A DNA stretch of 64,000 bases from Begonia masoniana (Eukaryota; Streptophyta; Magnoliopsida; Cucurbitales; Begoniaceae), in the NCBI GenBank assembly GCA_022432975.1, contig CM039514.1, forward strand, positions 4,757,519 through 4,821,518. Reading direction: 5' to 3'. A model generated the notes under the pieces. The model searched no databases. It was not told the origin of the DNA and worked only from the letters and a program-made list of their open reading frames with translations. The position numbers were made by a program, and so were the translations under genes. Of this stretch, positions 48,708 to 60,759 are shown piece by piece (the first letter of the stretch is position 1; every line of letters begins with the position of its first letter).

Positions 48708-49850
48708 TTAAAATTTCAAGATGTTAGTCCTAATATGATCACAAAATCTTTCGTGATCTTTTTTTTGTTGATCAATCATATACGACGTATCCATAATGAG
48801 GTAGTCCATGTACTTTGTTATTCTCTTATCTTCTGCCTTTTTTGCTTCAATCTCTACTAATTTCTCCAATGCGGCTGCTTTTCGAGATTGAATTTCCAAA
48901 TACTCAGTAGACTCACCTTTTTTTTTTCTTTTTTTTCCTTTCCCTTTCTTTTGGCTGCCTTTGGGCCAATTGGCCGCACTTCATGTACTTCATTGTCACT
49001 CTTCTCTGGATTAGATGACGAAGTGTATGCCCCTGATTCGGAAATTTTTGTTCTCTTAGAGCCCTCTTGCTGATATGAAGTATTCTATTTCGGCTCATTC
49101 TTTAACATCTTTCAACAGTAGTGAAACATAAAATGAGAGCCACCATTTTCAGATTTATACAGTTGGTGGGCATACTCCATAATTTGGTCATCGGACCATC
49201 CACTATGGCATGCTCATTGAACTCGTTGGTAATAACCAATGAAAAGTAGTACATTATGATTTATCTTGTTCCAATGGTCCTTGCATTGATTCCCTATTCT
49301 GCTAGACTCATCTTTGCGATTTTCGTTGAAGTAATCAGTAATGCGGTCCCAAAAACGTGCTGCTGTTTGGTCGATGCCAACCACATAATCCTTAGATGTG
49401 TTGAGTCATCCGCTTATCAGAAGTAGATTTACTGCTTCACTCCACCTCATTTTTTGTTTGGATTTTTTAGGTTTATTCTCTTCAACAATTCGAGGCGCAT
49501 TCTGTAACTCGTCTCCACTGCGTCCAGGTCGGGATTCAGAAGCAGAGATGGATGGTGTTTGGTGTGAGGGAGGTGAACCAAATGGTGGTAAATTTACAAA
49601 CTTGACAAATTGCGAATACTGGGACCTCTCAAAGGAATTCAAATTTGGGTTTTGAAATGGTTGAAATGCATAATTTTGAAAATTTTGAAAGTTTGACGGT
49701 ACTTGATGATATTCAAAATGTGGAATTTTGAAATTTGGAGAATTTTGGGATAATTGATTAAATGGATTTTGAGGTATTGGGTCAGGGATATTTAAAGAAC
49801 TTTGAGAAAATTGAAAAAATGGATTTTGATAATTTGGGTGATTGAAATTT
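48708..49850 (-). pseudogene. Harbinger ORF1-like (Myb/SANT with NAM-associated C-terminus) pseudogene
   Basis: On the minus strand a low-complexity Phe/Asn/Gln-rich N-terminus and a Ser/Pro linker lead into KQKMRWSEAVNLLLISG, the start of the SANT/Myb-like domain often annotated as glutathione S-transferase T3-like or Harbinger ORF1. A TGA replaces the expected Trp codon right after ISG, and further frame changes occur near 49195-49220. The C-terminal part SRKAAALEKLVEIEAKK, followed by a coiled coil to ILKF (stop 48708), matches the NAM-associated domain. ORF1 proteins help the transposase bind DNA; this copy is non-functional. Confidence 0.75.
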
Positions 49851-50541
49851 GAAGAGTTATCAAAATTCGTTTGTATATGAATTTGAGAAAAAATGATAAG
49901 GAAATTGTGAAGAAATTGTAGGAAATTGTGAAGGAGAAATAAGAAGAAAATATGAATTTTGTAACACCCGACATTTTCGCCATGTAATAGTTTTCCCGGG
50001 GCATTTAATCGGGATTAATATTATATTAATACAACGTATGTTTTGGTTAAAAATGATGGAATGTTTAAGGGAGGACCAAACTAAGTGTAATCAAATCAAG
50101 TCAATTAGGTTAAAAGCTAATGGAAGGGTAAATGTGGAAGTAATTAAGGTAGGTGGAAGCAAACCAATGGATGAGTGCCAAGTGGCAACTTGTTGAAGAA
50201 GATATGTCTTCTCTTCCTCCTACGTGAAGCTCATTTCTACCTCTCCTTCCTCTGTTTTCTCTCGGCCAGGCGACAAAAGTTCACCCAAACACCTCTGATC
50301 TCCTAGATTTCTCCTTATTTTCTGCCTAAGGTAAACATCTTTTAATGCTAACACATTTGGACAAGCAAAAAGTATACGTTTTGCTGAAGTTTTAGGTTAA
50401 GGTATTTAGGAGAAAACTCTCGACTTTTGTATGGGAACACATTGCTGTTTTCTACAAGTCTGTATGGCGTTTTCTGCATAGTCTTCCAAGTTATTTGTCA
50501 GCATTTGCAGCTCGTTTAATACCTCTTCATGCATGCTACAG

Positions 50542-51125
50542 ATCCGAGCGTTCCAGGGACATTCGAACATCTGACACTGCAGCAAACAGGTAAGTTCATG
50601 CGTATATGTTGGCCCTTAAGGCCCTACAACTTGGAGGTACTAGGTCTGGTTTGGGTAGTTAGGTTGTAGGTTAAGTTCTGAGTAAAATCTGTTCTGTCTC
50701 ATGTCCACTTTTATTCTGCTGCCTGTACCTGTTAAGTTCTGCACATTATCTCATCCATGCATACACGTATTTCCTGTAAAATCATGCAAATATTTTCAGC
50801 ACCGATTTTGAAGTAAGATAAAACCTTGTAAAGAAAATGTATGGTTAAGTGTGGACGAGGACTGGCATCCTGTCAAGTACTCCTGTTATGTCCTGAAAAT
50901 GGCATGTACATCCTGTTGCGCCAGCTCCTTCTCCCACTTATACCTTTCCTGTCCAGTGAAATGTAATGTAATGTAATGTTCATGTATTTGAAAATGTTCA
51001 TGCATAGCATATGCACACTGTATTCCATGTTCTTACTGAGCTCTAGGCTCATAGATGAACTCCCTGTTGTAGGTACGGATCCTCCAGATGAGGAGCTTGA
51101 GCCTCAAACTGATGAGTTGATGTAG
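50542..51125 (+). other. Putative spliced short ORF in the family-A LTR leader
   Basis: Two coding-like segments are bordered by splice-like sites. Segment 1 (50542-50589) lies between CATGCTACAG and the strong donor CAG/GTAAGTTC. Segment 2 (51073-51125) follows CCCTGTTGTAG and ends ATGTAG. Segment 1 reads PSVPGTFEHLTLQQT and segment 2 reads TDPPDEELEPQTDELM, in compatible phase across a 483-bp gap. Equivalent segments occur in the other family-A LTRs with in-frame, often third-position, differences. No ATG is visible in segment 1, so a start would have to lie upstream. Whether it is spliced or translated is unknown. Confidence 0.35.
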
Positions 51126-51659
51126 TTGGCGGGAGGAGCTCACGGGATGGTTGCTGCAGTCAGACAAATGTCATTCCTGTGAGGATGTGTTTTAATGTAA
51201 AGTTATGTTAAGTTTTGTACAAGTTGTTTTGGGGTTTTAAAACGTTTGAAGCGTGTGTTAAGTTCTGTAAAACTTTCGGGATCTTCAAAATGAGGTATAA
51301 AAACCAGTGTTGATGTTTAAAACCTCTGTATTTGACAGTTGAACTATGTTTTGAAGTATTCTGGAAATTGTTTAGAATATTTTCTGTTGGTCTGTGCATG
51401 GATGGTCTCTGGTTTTAGAGCTATCCATGTAATTTGATTTTCTTAAGCTTCTGCCGTGGTTTACTGTTCTGTTTGAAAAATCATATTTTGAATCGGTTTT
51501 GATGGTTTGAAACGTTTATGTTCTATGCTCTCTGTTGTTTGTCTTCCTGTTAAAAGTTGTTAAATTCTGCTTTTTAAAACTATGTCTTCTGATGGCATCC
51601 TCCGCTGCTTTAAAATTTTATCCACCGGTCACTGTTCACATTTGAGATCCGCCGGTTAC

Positions 51660-51910
51660 TGTTCACACATTTTGTCTTCCGGTTGACGTCAGCACAAGTC
51701 TTCCGCCCAGTGTATTTGTCTTCCGGTTGACGTCAGCACAAGTCTTCCGCTCAGTTTAAAACTTTGTCTTCCGGTTGACGTCAGCACAAGTCTTCCGCTC
51801 AGTTTAAAACGTTGTCTTCCGGTTGACGTCAGCACAAGTCTTCCGCCCAGTGTATTTGTCTTCCGGTTGACGTCAGCATAAGTTTTCCGCCCAGTTTAAA
51901 AACTACATCA
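51660..51910. repeat. ~48-bp tandem array with TTGACGTCAGCA in LTR copy A5
   Basis: About five units of the type GTCTTCCGGTTGACGTCAGC plus ACAAGTCTTCCGC and CAGTTTAAAA. Each carries one TGACGTCA and two TTCCG words. Confidence 0.9.
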
Positions 51911-52544
51911 TCCGGTTACTGTTCGCAAAGTTTGATCCACCGCTGACCGTAGTCTGTTTTCCTCTGTCATCCGCCCCAGTCATCCTCCTTCATTTCCTGT
52001 TTTCCTGCTACTGCCAATTGCACTGTTTCATTTCTCCTTCTGTCATTTATTTTGTAGTCTAGTTTTGAACTGTTTCCTTTTCTCTGTTCTGATTCCAAAT
52101 CCCGGAAATGTTCTCCTCCTCTGTTAAGCTTTAAGGTTTTACTCTTAAAAGTTCAGTCTGTCTTCTGTTTGTTTTAAAAAAAAAAAATAGTCCCCGTTTT
52201 CTGTTAAATGTCCCGGAGTGACGGCTCCGATCCCAGACCCCGATCGGGTTCGGTTTCGGGCTGTCACAAATTTAAACATTAATGTTTGTATTTATAAATA
52301 GAAAAAGTGAAAATATATAAAATAATAATTTTTTTCAAGTTTTAGCCGTTGAGCAACGGTATAATTTTTTTATGTATGACCTACAACATATAATATTTAA
52401 TCTATTTAAAATAAATAGACAAATAAATAAAATTTATTAAAAAATTAATTTCAGCCTCAAAATAACCATTGAGCAATCATCGTTGCTACTGGTTGTCACC
52501 TCTGACAAGCACCCAAGTGAGCAAGTCTATCGGAGGTGCTCTTA

Positions 52545-53024
52545 CGATGATAAAGAGCAGGAGACGTCAAGTTCGGATCTCAGTACAATAAAAAAATTTA
52601 CACTATTTTATCATGATATAACATTTACGTGGGCTGAAAGTTAAGGCGTAATTATGGGTTAAAAATATAAGATTCCGGGTACGTTTTATTATATTAAAAA
52701 ATAAATAGTGGGTCAGACGTTTGATTTGTTCTTGTTCTTCTCGAGATTTTAGGTGTCCGGGTGGGAAATATGGTAATTTTGATTTAAGAAAGATATACGA
52801 CGATTGTAGCATAAAATTCAATTATTAGAGCTTCTCTCCCACTGTCTCTCTCTTCTTTTTTCTCCGGAAAGAGCTGCTTCTTCTCTCTGACGCTCGGATA
52901 ATCACTTACTGGAGAGAAGAAGTTAGCCAAATTTGGATTTTTACGTACTGATATTATCATAAACTCCATTGAAGGTGCAAATGAGTTTCTTCAACAAAAA
53001 TGAAGTTTATTTCTTTCATTAAAA
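52545..53024 (+). promoter_or_regulatory. Upstream region of phytoene synthase
   Basis: Only 480 bp separate the Harbinger right end from the PSY start codon. A CT-rich stretch (52830-52915) probably belongs to the leader. I cannot fix a TATA box. Confidence 0.4.
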
Positions 53025-55921
53025 ATGGCTTTAGTATCATTAAGAGTTGTTTCGACCAGCATAGACGTTGCCACTGCATTCGGATTTTCCGATCCGATCG
53101 GACATGGAAACCGGTTAGTGGATTCAACCAGAACAAGATTGATTAAAGCTCAGAAAAGGAGGAGAGAGAGATTGAACTACTTTTCGCTCTCTACAGATTT
53201 GAAGAGCTCTTCGTTAGATGGATCTGGGGAAGAGAGAGGAAGTGGGTTACTCGTGGTTGCGAGCTTATTGGGTAACGACGCCGGAGAAATGGCAACATCG
53301 TCCGAGCAGAAGCTTTATGAAATGGTGTCAAAGCAAGCAGCTTTGGTGAAGAAAGAAGAGAGAACTGGTGAGGACGCCGACGTTAGGCCGGAGATTGTTG
53401 CTATTCCGGGAAGGTCGAGCTTGTTGAATGAAGCTTATAATCGATGTCGAGAAGTTTGTTCATACTATTCAAAGACATTTTACCTCGGTTAGTCTCTCTC
53501 TCTCTCCCTCCCCCAACCCCCCCACCCTCTCTCTCTCTCTCCTCACTCTCTCTCAAAATGAAAATTACAGGAACTATGCTGATGACACCTGAGAGGAGGA
53601 GAGCTATCTGGGCAATATATGGTTCGTGATCATAGCAATAGATTTCACTTCAACTAGATTTTTAAAATAAGTTCGTTTGAAACACGTTACTTAGATGCGA
53701 TGATAAAGATGTCCGATAAACTAAACGTTTGCTTGTTATGTTACCGGTTTATCAAGTGTGGTGTCGGAGGACAGACGAGCTAGTTGACGGGCCGAACGCG
53801 TTACACACGACGCCGACAGTTTTAGACGAATGGGATTCGAGGCTAGAAAATATTTTCCGGCGAAGACCCTTCGATATGCTCGACGCTGCGTTGTCGGATA
53901 CCGTTGTAAAATTTGCCAACGACATTCAGGTTCATACATATCCAAATAAACCCATGATGAAATCATACAATTTTTCAATCCAAAAACATGTTTGACTACG
54001 AGTTTTTGTAGAGCACGATAATGTCTGTCTTGGGTCGAATATCATGTGTTTTATCTCGACAGAAGCTTACAAGTTTTTTGATCAAATGATTTGCAGCCGT
54101 TCAAAGATATGATCAAAGGGATGAGAATGGATTTGAAGAAGACGAGATACAAAAACTTCGATGAGCTTTATCTGTATTGTTACTATGTTGCTGGAACAGT
54201 TGGATTAATGACGGTTCCGGTGATCGGAATTGCACGGGAGCGCCAAGCTTCGCCGGAGAGTGTTTATAAGACTGCTTTGGTTTTAGGGGTTGCAAATCAG
54301 TTGACTAACATTCTTAGAGATGTGGGAGAAGAGTAAGTACCTAGCCTTTGAATTTACCAGTGCATTATTTCTTTTCTTTTTTATTTCCCAATTAAATATA
54401 TGAATTTGGAAAAATAATAAAAATAACATCAATTTTTTAAAAAAATTGAATAATTTAATTTCCATCCTTATTTCTCAAATATCTTTCGAATAATCGAGCA
54501 TGATTGAAATGACAAAAAACTAGTTTATCAGGTCTCGATTGTGCACAAACTAAAAACCAAAGAAAATCCCGAAAGCAGTTTAAACCCGAGAATTGACCCA
54601 AAACTTACCCAATTTAAATTGAGATTCATAATTTGTTTGATTCAATTCTAAGTTCAAAATCTGACATAATTGACTTGGTAGCCCACTTCTAATAATTGTG
54701 GAGTCCCTCCGTTATGACGAGGGACCTATCTCATTAATCAAAGTTTAAAAATAAAGAAACAAGAATGAGAGAAATAGTGAGGATTATTTTGGAGGGAGGA
54801 AAAAGAAAGAGTGAGAGAAAAATAGGTGTGGTGCTTTTGTGTACATTAAGAGTTCTAAGAGTAATAATTTATTTTAGTGAATATCTTCTAGAATATTTGA
54901 TATCTAGAAAAATATTGTAAATCTTATTTTTCATAGTGAGATCTTTCTGGACTCGGTCCCTGTGATTTTTTCCCGATTTTAGTTTTCACGTAAAATTCTC
55001 GTCGTTCATTTAACCATTATTTCTCTTATTTCTTGGCCGTTATAATTTACGGCGTGAGAAAATATTTCAGTTATTTTTCGGATCGCATCTGCTATCATTT
55101 TTCGTTCCCGCCAAATTTTCGTTATTTTTCCAACAATAATTAATATCTGAAAAACAATTTTTGAAACATTAATAAGAAAGTGTTTAACATGATCGAACTT
55201 CTAATTCAGTGCAAGAAGGGGGAGGATCTACCTACCTCAAGATGAGTTAGCCCAAGCAGGGCTTTCAGATGAGGATATATTTGCAGGGAAGGTGACCCAA
55301 AAATGGAGATTATTCATGAAGAAGCAGATTAGAAGAGCAAGGATGTTTTTCGACGAGGCCGAGAATGGAGTGGTCGGGTTCAGCGAAGCAAGTCGTTGGC
55401 CAGTAAGTCTCCCAATGCTTTGTAGAAATAATTTAACTTATAATTTATGTTATACGCATACGCATACGCATACGCATACATACGCATACACATATGCATA
55501 CACATGTAAGATCAATCGACTCCGTAAATTTGTGATAAGAAATTGTTGAGTCGAAGTTATATAGAAACTATCCACGTTCAATCTGATGTTAGAGTCAGAA
55601 TTTGTATTCAATCTGTATTATGAATGAAAATCATAAGCAAATAATAAACATTTCAAATGAAATTAACGTCTCGTTAAAGTGTTGTTTCATTGTTCTTTGT
55701 TTTGCTTCAAAACTAATAGTGCAAAACTAAGATCGAATAATTGGTCGCAGGTATGGGCGTCGTTGCTATTATATCGCCAAATTCTAGACGAGATCGAAGA
55801 AAACAAGTACGATAATTTTACAAAGAGAGCTTTTGTGGGGAAACAAAAGAAACTGTTGACTCTACCAATGGCATATGCTAGATCCATAATTTGGCCTTGG
55901 AGAACATATAAAGCATCATAA
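53025..55921 (+). CDS. PSY: Phytoene synthase (6 exons)
   Basis: Plastid enzyme that condenses two geranylgeranyl diphosphates to 15-cis-phytoene, the first committed step of carotenoid synthesis. Exons: 53025-53487, 53571-53621, 53757-53929, 54097-54332, 55210-55402 and 55751-55921, all GT..AG, joining in frame to 428 aa. The N-terminus (about 1-90) is Ser/Arg-rich as expected for a transit peptide. The mature part starts around [20 protein letters not shown]. The two Asp-rich Mg/substrate motifs are intact: DELVD at 178-182 and DVGED at 304-308, the latter split by an intron. The C-terminal [20 protein letters not shown] block is typical. Exon number and length fit plant PSY. Which paralog it is cannot be decided. 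A broken partial copy follows in the same orientation. Confidence 0.95.
55454..55505. repeat. CATACG/CATACA microsatellite in the last PSY intron
   Basis: An array of ACGCAT/ACATAT/ACACAT hexamer-like words just after exon 5. The matching array in the duplicate copy (from 58520) was the insertion site of an LTR. Confidence 0.85.
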
Positions 55922-56972
55922 CCATTTGTGTACTGATATATTACAAAATCACATCATAATTTCTACACTACACTTCGGTCAATGCTCGGTTTCATATCTA
56001 TATGTAAAAAATGTTGCATCGTTCTATAACGTGATGAAATTCCCGTCGAATGAAATTATCATCTCTTGACCAAGTTATAACAAATTTTTGGTTTGCTTGA
56101 TTTCTAGTTATCTTTTGATCAACTGGTCGTCCCAAATTATTATATAAAGAACTTGAAAGATTAAGATCAGTTATACGATGTCGCACAGAGTGTTTCGTGT
56201 GACACGATAATTAATGCAATGATGGACAATTATAAATATGCAAAAATATTTTATGAGTTCACAAAGTTACAAGCAAAGCAGACTTAAACAAATAAAGACT
56301 CTCTCTTATCTTTGTCGCCGCCACTTCCTAACTTCCCCAATGAAACTGTTTTTGCGAGCTCCCCTCGACTTGAGATCGATCACTTCCGAGATCTAAAAGT
56401 AACAAGATCCCCTTGATGTTAATGACTCCTCCCGAAATCTGTGTTATGGCAAGATCTCTTTGTCCACGATCAAAATGACAAGCTCTCATTGTCGATAAAC
56501 AGAACTCCTTCCGAGTTCAAATGCAGCCTCCTCCCGAGACTGAGCTTCAATTAAGAATAAAGAAGATTTCCTTCTATGATACTGTCTGTAACACCAGGTC
56601 GTTGTCTTCAGACGCAATAAATCAACACACTCGAATAATCGATGAATACTATAGCATAAGCAGAGTGTGTAAAACAATCATTCAAGAACTGAATGAATAA
56701 TTACAAACCCATACGCAGAAGCGTAGGGAGAGAAAGCTCAACGAAGAAATCTTCTTTCAAGAATAATCAAAAATCCGTCAGTCGCTTTCACAGAAACGAA
56801 TGCTTAAATATGATTGGTAACTATCTTATCTGAGGTTTAACCAATTATTAAATCAAAATGCAAAGTCACAAAGAATAAGGAAACCGAATATCACAAAATC
56901 GGTTGTGTGATACCTCGTGTGATATTTTAGGAAAGTATTGCCAACAACTTGGATATGGATCGAAAAACTTAG
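55922..56972. other. Spacer between PSY and its duplicate
   Basis: 3' flank of PSY to about 56200. Then follows a 56280-56960 stretch with repeated words such as GATC(T)C and CTCCCGAGA, resembling decayed LTR-type sequence. No termini could be fixed. No gene is seen. Confidence 0.35.
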
Positions 56973-58568
56973 GATTCGAGGCTAGAAAACATTTTCCGGC
57001 GAAGACCCTTCGATATGCTCGACGCTGCATTGTTGGATACCGTTGCGAAATTTTCCAACGACATTTAGGTTCATACATAATAAACCCATGATGAAATCAT
57101 ACAATGTTTCAATCTAAAAACATGTTTGGCTACGAGTTTTTGTAGAGCACGATAATGTCTGTCTTGGGTCGAATATCATGTGCTTTATCTCGACAGAAGC
57201 TTACAAGTTTTTGATCAAATGATTTGCAGCCGTTCAAAGATATGATCTAAGGGATGAGAATGGATTTGAAGAAGACGAGATACAAAAACTTCGATGAACT
57301 TTATCTGTATTGTTACTATGTTGCTGGAACAGTTGGATTAATGACGGTTACGGTGATCGGAATTGCACGGGAGCGTCAAGCTTTGCCGGAGAGTGTTTAT
57401 AAGAGTGCTTTGGCTTTAGGGGTTGCAAATCAGTTGACTAACATTCTTAGAGATGTGGGTGAAGAGTAAGTACCTAGCCTTTGAATTTACTAGTCCATTA
57501 TTTCTTTTTCTTTTTTATTTCCCAATTAAATATATGAATTTGGAAAAATAATAAAAATAACACCAAATTTTTTTAAAAATTTCATAATTTAATTTCCTTC
57601 CTTATTTCTCAAATATCTTTGAATAATCGAGGATGATCGAAATGACAAAAAAACTAGTTTATTTGGTCTCGATTGTGCACAAACTAACCCAAAACCAACG
57701 AAAATCCCGAAAGCAGTTGATAATTGACCCAAAACTTAGCCAATTTAAATTGAGATTCATAGTTTGTTTGATTCAATTCAAGTTCAAAATCTGACATAAG
57801 AGACTTGGTTGCCGACCTCTAATAATTGTGGAGTCCCTCCGCTATAACGAGGAGTCCCTTCATTATATAATTGTGGAGTCCCTCTAATAATAGATGTGGT
57901 ATTTTTGTACACATTGAGAGTTTTCAAAATGGTAATTTTTCTTAGTGAATATTTTCTATAATATTTGATATTTAAAAAAATATTATAAATCCTATTTTTC
58001 ATAGTGAGATCTTTCTGAACTCGGTCCTTGTGATTTTTTCCCGATTTCGATTTTCATGTAAAATTTTCGTTGTTCATTTAGCCATTATTTCTCTTATTTC
58101 TTGGCCGTTATAATTTTACGGTGTGAGAAAATATTTCAGTTATTTTTCGGATCACATCTGCTATCATTTCTCGTTTCTGCCAAAATTTTTGTTATTTTCC
58201 CAACAATAATTAATATCTGAAAAACAATTTTTGAAACATTAATAAGATGTTTAACATGATAGAACTTCTAATTCAGTGCAAGAAGGGGGATGATCTACCT
58301 ACCTCAAGATGAGTTAGCCCAAGCAGGGCTTTCAGATGAGGATATATTTGCACGGAAGGTGATCCAAAAATGGAGACTATTCATGAAGAAGTAGATTAGG
58401 AGAGCAAGGATGTTTTTCGACGAGGCCGAGAATGGAGTGGTCGGGTTCAGCGAAGCAAGTCGTTGGCCGGTAAGTCTCCCAATGCTTTGTAGAAATAATT
58501 CAACTTATAATTTATGTTACATGCATACATACGCATACACATATGCATATGCATACACATACACATAC

Positions 58569-60759
58569 TGTAACGCCCCGAATTATATAAACCCGGTTCG
58601 TTACACGTAGCACGAACATAACTAAGAAACTTTGGACTAAATTTAAAACTTCGCTCAAAAGTCAGAATTTGACATTTTCTAAAACCTTAAAATATTTGAA
58701 GACTTGCAGCGGAAATCATTTGAGCAAAAATAGAGTTAAAAAAACCATAGAACAATGCTTGAATAGTCGGTTGGGATGTTAAGGAATAATCGGTCAAAAG
58801 AAATAAATGTTTAAATCGCGAAATACTTTAAAAGTTGCAAGGGTCAAACGCATCTGCCGCTGAGCAAAGTCAACGAAAGTGGCTGAAGCAGAAACAGGAG
58901 GCTCTTCCGATGACCAAAACTACAAAACTTCGGCTACGTCATCCGGTTGATTTAACAAACGACATCCACCGGTGACTAAACGACAAAGCCCCTTAGTTCT
59001 ATCTCAAGACAAAACAAAACTGTTTACATCGCCCGGTCACTACGTGACAAAACCCATTGCTCGCAGCCACCGGTCATAAGACTACAAAAGTCTTCCTACA
59101 TCTTCCGATGACATCAGCCGGATGAATCCCATCACCCGATAGACTAAATCTCACATCCACCGGTGACGTCAGCCGGATGATTTCCTTCATCCGATAGACT
59201 AAATCTGCCGGTAGACAAAAACACAAAACATCCACCGGTGAACTTCATTCACCAATGGTGGAATTTACAAACTTTACTCAAAACATTCAAAACAGCCTCA
59301 CATCCACCTGACCCTAAATAACTTCAGAAAATCCAACAGATAACAGAACAATATTTCCACTACTCAAATTCTATCCAATAACAGCTCTAAGTATATAGGC
59401 ATGTTTAATTCACTAAAACCATTCAGAAACAATTCAACTCCTTTCACTACTCAAAATCCAGTAAAAACAAATATTAAAACCAACAGAGTACTAATAACAG
59501 AGAAGTCTCAAAAATGCATTTAAACCTTAAAATCATTTCTGTCATTAGAAAAACTCGACATACTTAAATAAAACCATGGTTCACTAAACCTTTTCATCTA
59601 CAGACACCAGTTAAATCGCCCCATCAGTCCACCAAGTCGAGGCATGAATGTGCTCCTCCAACCAGCTTATCTCTCAATGAACTCAGAGAATTCACCTGCT
59701 GACACTTCTTCACCTACATCACAAAACTCATCTATTAGCCTAATGCTAAGTAAGTAAAGCAGTAATGAAGTGAAATGCTGAAACACAAATTCCTAAACAT
59801 GCAATTTCTACTTTCTCATCTCAGTTGTTCATGTATCAATTCTGTTCAGATCCCCCTGTGAAATTGGGAGCTGGATCAACTCTCCCAAAGTATAATTATC
59901 CACTGACTCATTAAGGGGCGGATTATTTCCCTTAACAGTAAATCTGATTCTCATAGCTGTTCAGATCCCCCTGTTCGATGGGAAGCGGATCAAATTTCCC
60001 AAAGTTAAATATCCACTGTCTCATTAAGGGGCGGATTATTTCCCTTAACAGTAAATCTGTTTCATATAGTTGTTTCATCATGTTCATTCCTTACCATGCC
60101 AACATGCATTCAAATTCATTTTCGTGTTCTTTAAAATATGATGCATGACATACAGATATATTCAAAATAAACATCACCCTACTGTTTTGTGATGTAGGCC
60201 CGAAGACACATGTATACTTTACTTACCTGGTCACCTGGAAATCGCTCGGTTTCAACTACTTGAAAGCCCTGTTCACCTAATGTCATAAACAGAATATTAT
60301 TCAGATCGTCACTAAATCTCATCCTACACCATTCGCAAATCTAAGGAGCTAGTTTAGAAGTTCGGGCCATCGCACATTCTTGATTCAGCACTAAACCCAA
60401 ACTCAGCTCACTCACAGCATTCACAAAATTACACCCATTGCACTCTCTCCGCTATCTACTCACTAAAATATCGAGAAAATGAATGAAAAACTTACCTAGT
60501 TTGAGGGATGGAGATCGGAGGGAAAAATCGCCTGGAGCTCTGATGAGCTTGAGCTGAATGCCGAGAAAGAAAAATGAGGGAACAGTGGCGGCTAAACCTT
60601 ATTAAACCCTCCCTTAAATACTTTATCCACAATAAATTGTAATTTACTATTTTGTCCTTACTCGTTCACTTATTAACCTAATCACTAAATCACCCAATTT
60701 CAATTATAAAACATTCACCATAATAAAAGTAAATCGGTTAATAGAAACCGGGTGTTACA
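58569..60759 (-). mobile_element. Family-C solo LTR (copy C1) in the PSY pseudogene intron
   Basis: Begins TGTAACGCCCCG and ends CCGGGTGTTACA, 2191 bp, with CATAC duplications (58564-58568 and 60760-60764) inside the CATA-type microsatellite. It contains CCACCGGTGACGTCAGCCGG words twice (58915-59240) and a doubled ~110-bp unit with CAGATCCCCCTGT and TTAAGGGGCGGATTATTTCC (59846-60055). No internal region. Orientation is inferred from the TGTAACACCCGG end shared with family A. Confidence 0.9.
59846..60060. repeat. ~110-bp doubled unit in LTR C1
   Basis: Two successive copies of a block running from TGTTCAGATCCCCCTGT to TTCCCTTAACAGTAAATCTG. A diverged doubled version occurs in LTR C2 at about 63375-63575. 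Confidence 0.85.

Larger units (their letters stand above)
49960..52268 (+). mobile_element. Family-A solo LTR (copy A5) nested in the Harbinger element
   Basis: Begins TGTAACACCCGA and ends CGGGCTGTCACA, 2309 bp, with AATTT duplications (49955-49959 and 52269-52273). All conserved family-A blocks are present. No internal region. Confidence 0.93.
48349..52541. mobile_element. Non-autonomous PIF/Harbinger element, interrupted by a solo LTR
   Basis: The left end GAGCAACTCCAACAGTAACC and the complement of the right end GAGCACCTCCGATAGACTTG are imperfect terminal inverted repeats. TTA target duplications flank them (48346-48348 and 52542-52544), as expected for PIF/Harbinger. Without the inserted LTR it is about 1.9 kb. 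It carries a decayed ORF1-like gene but no DDE transposase. Confidence 0.8.
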
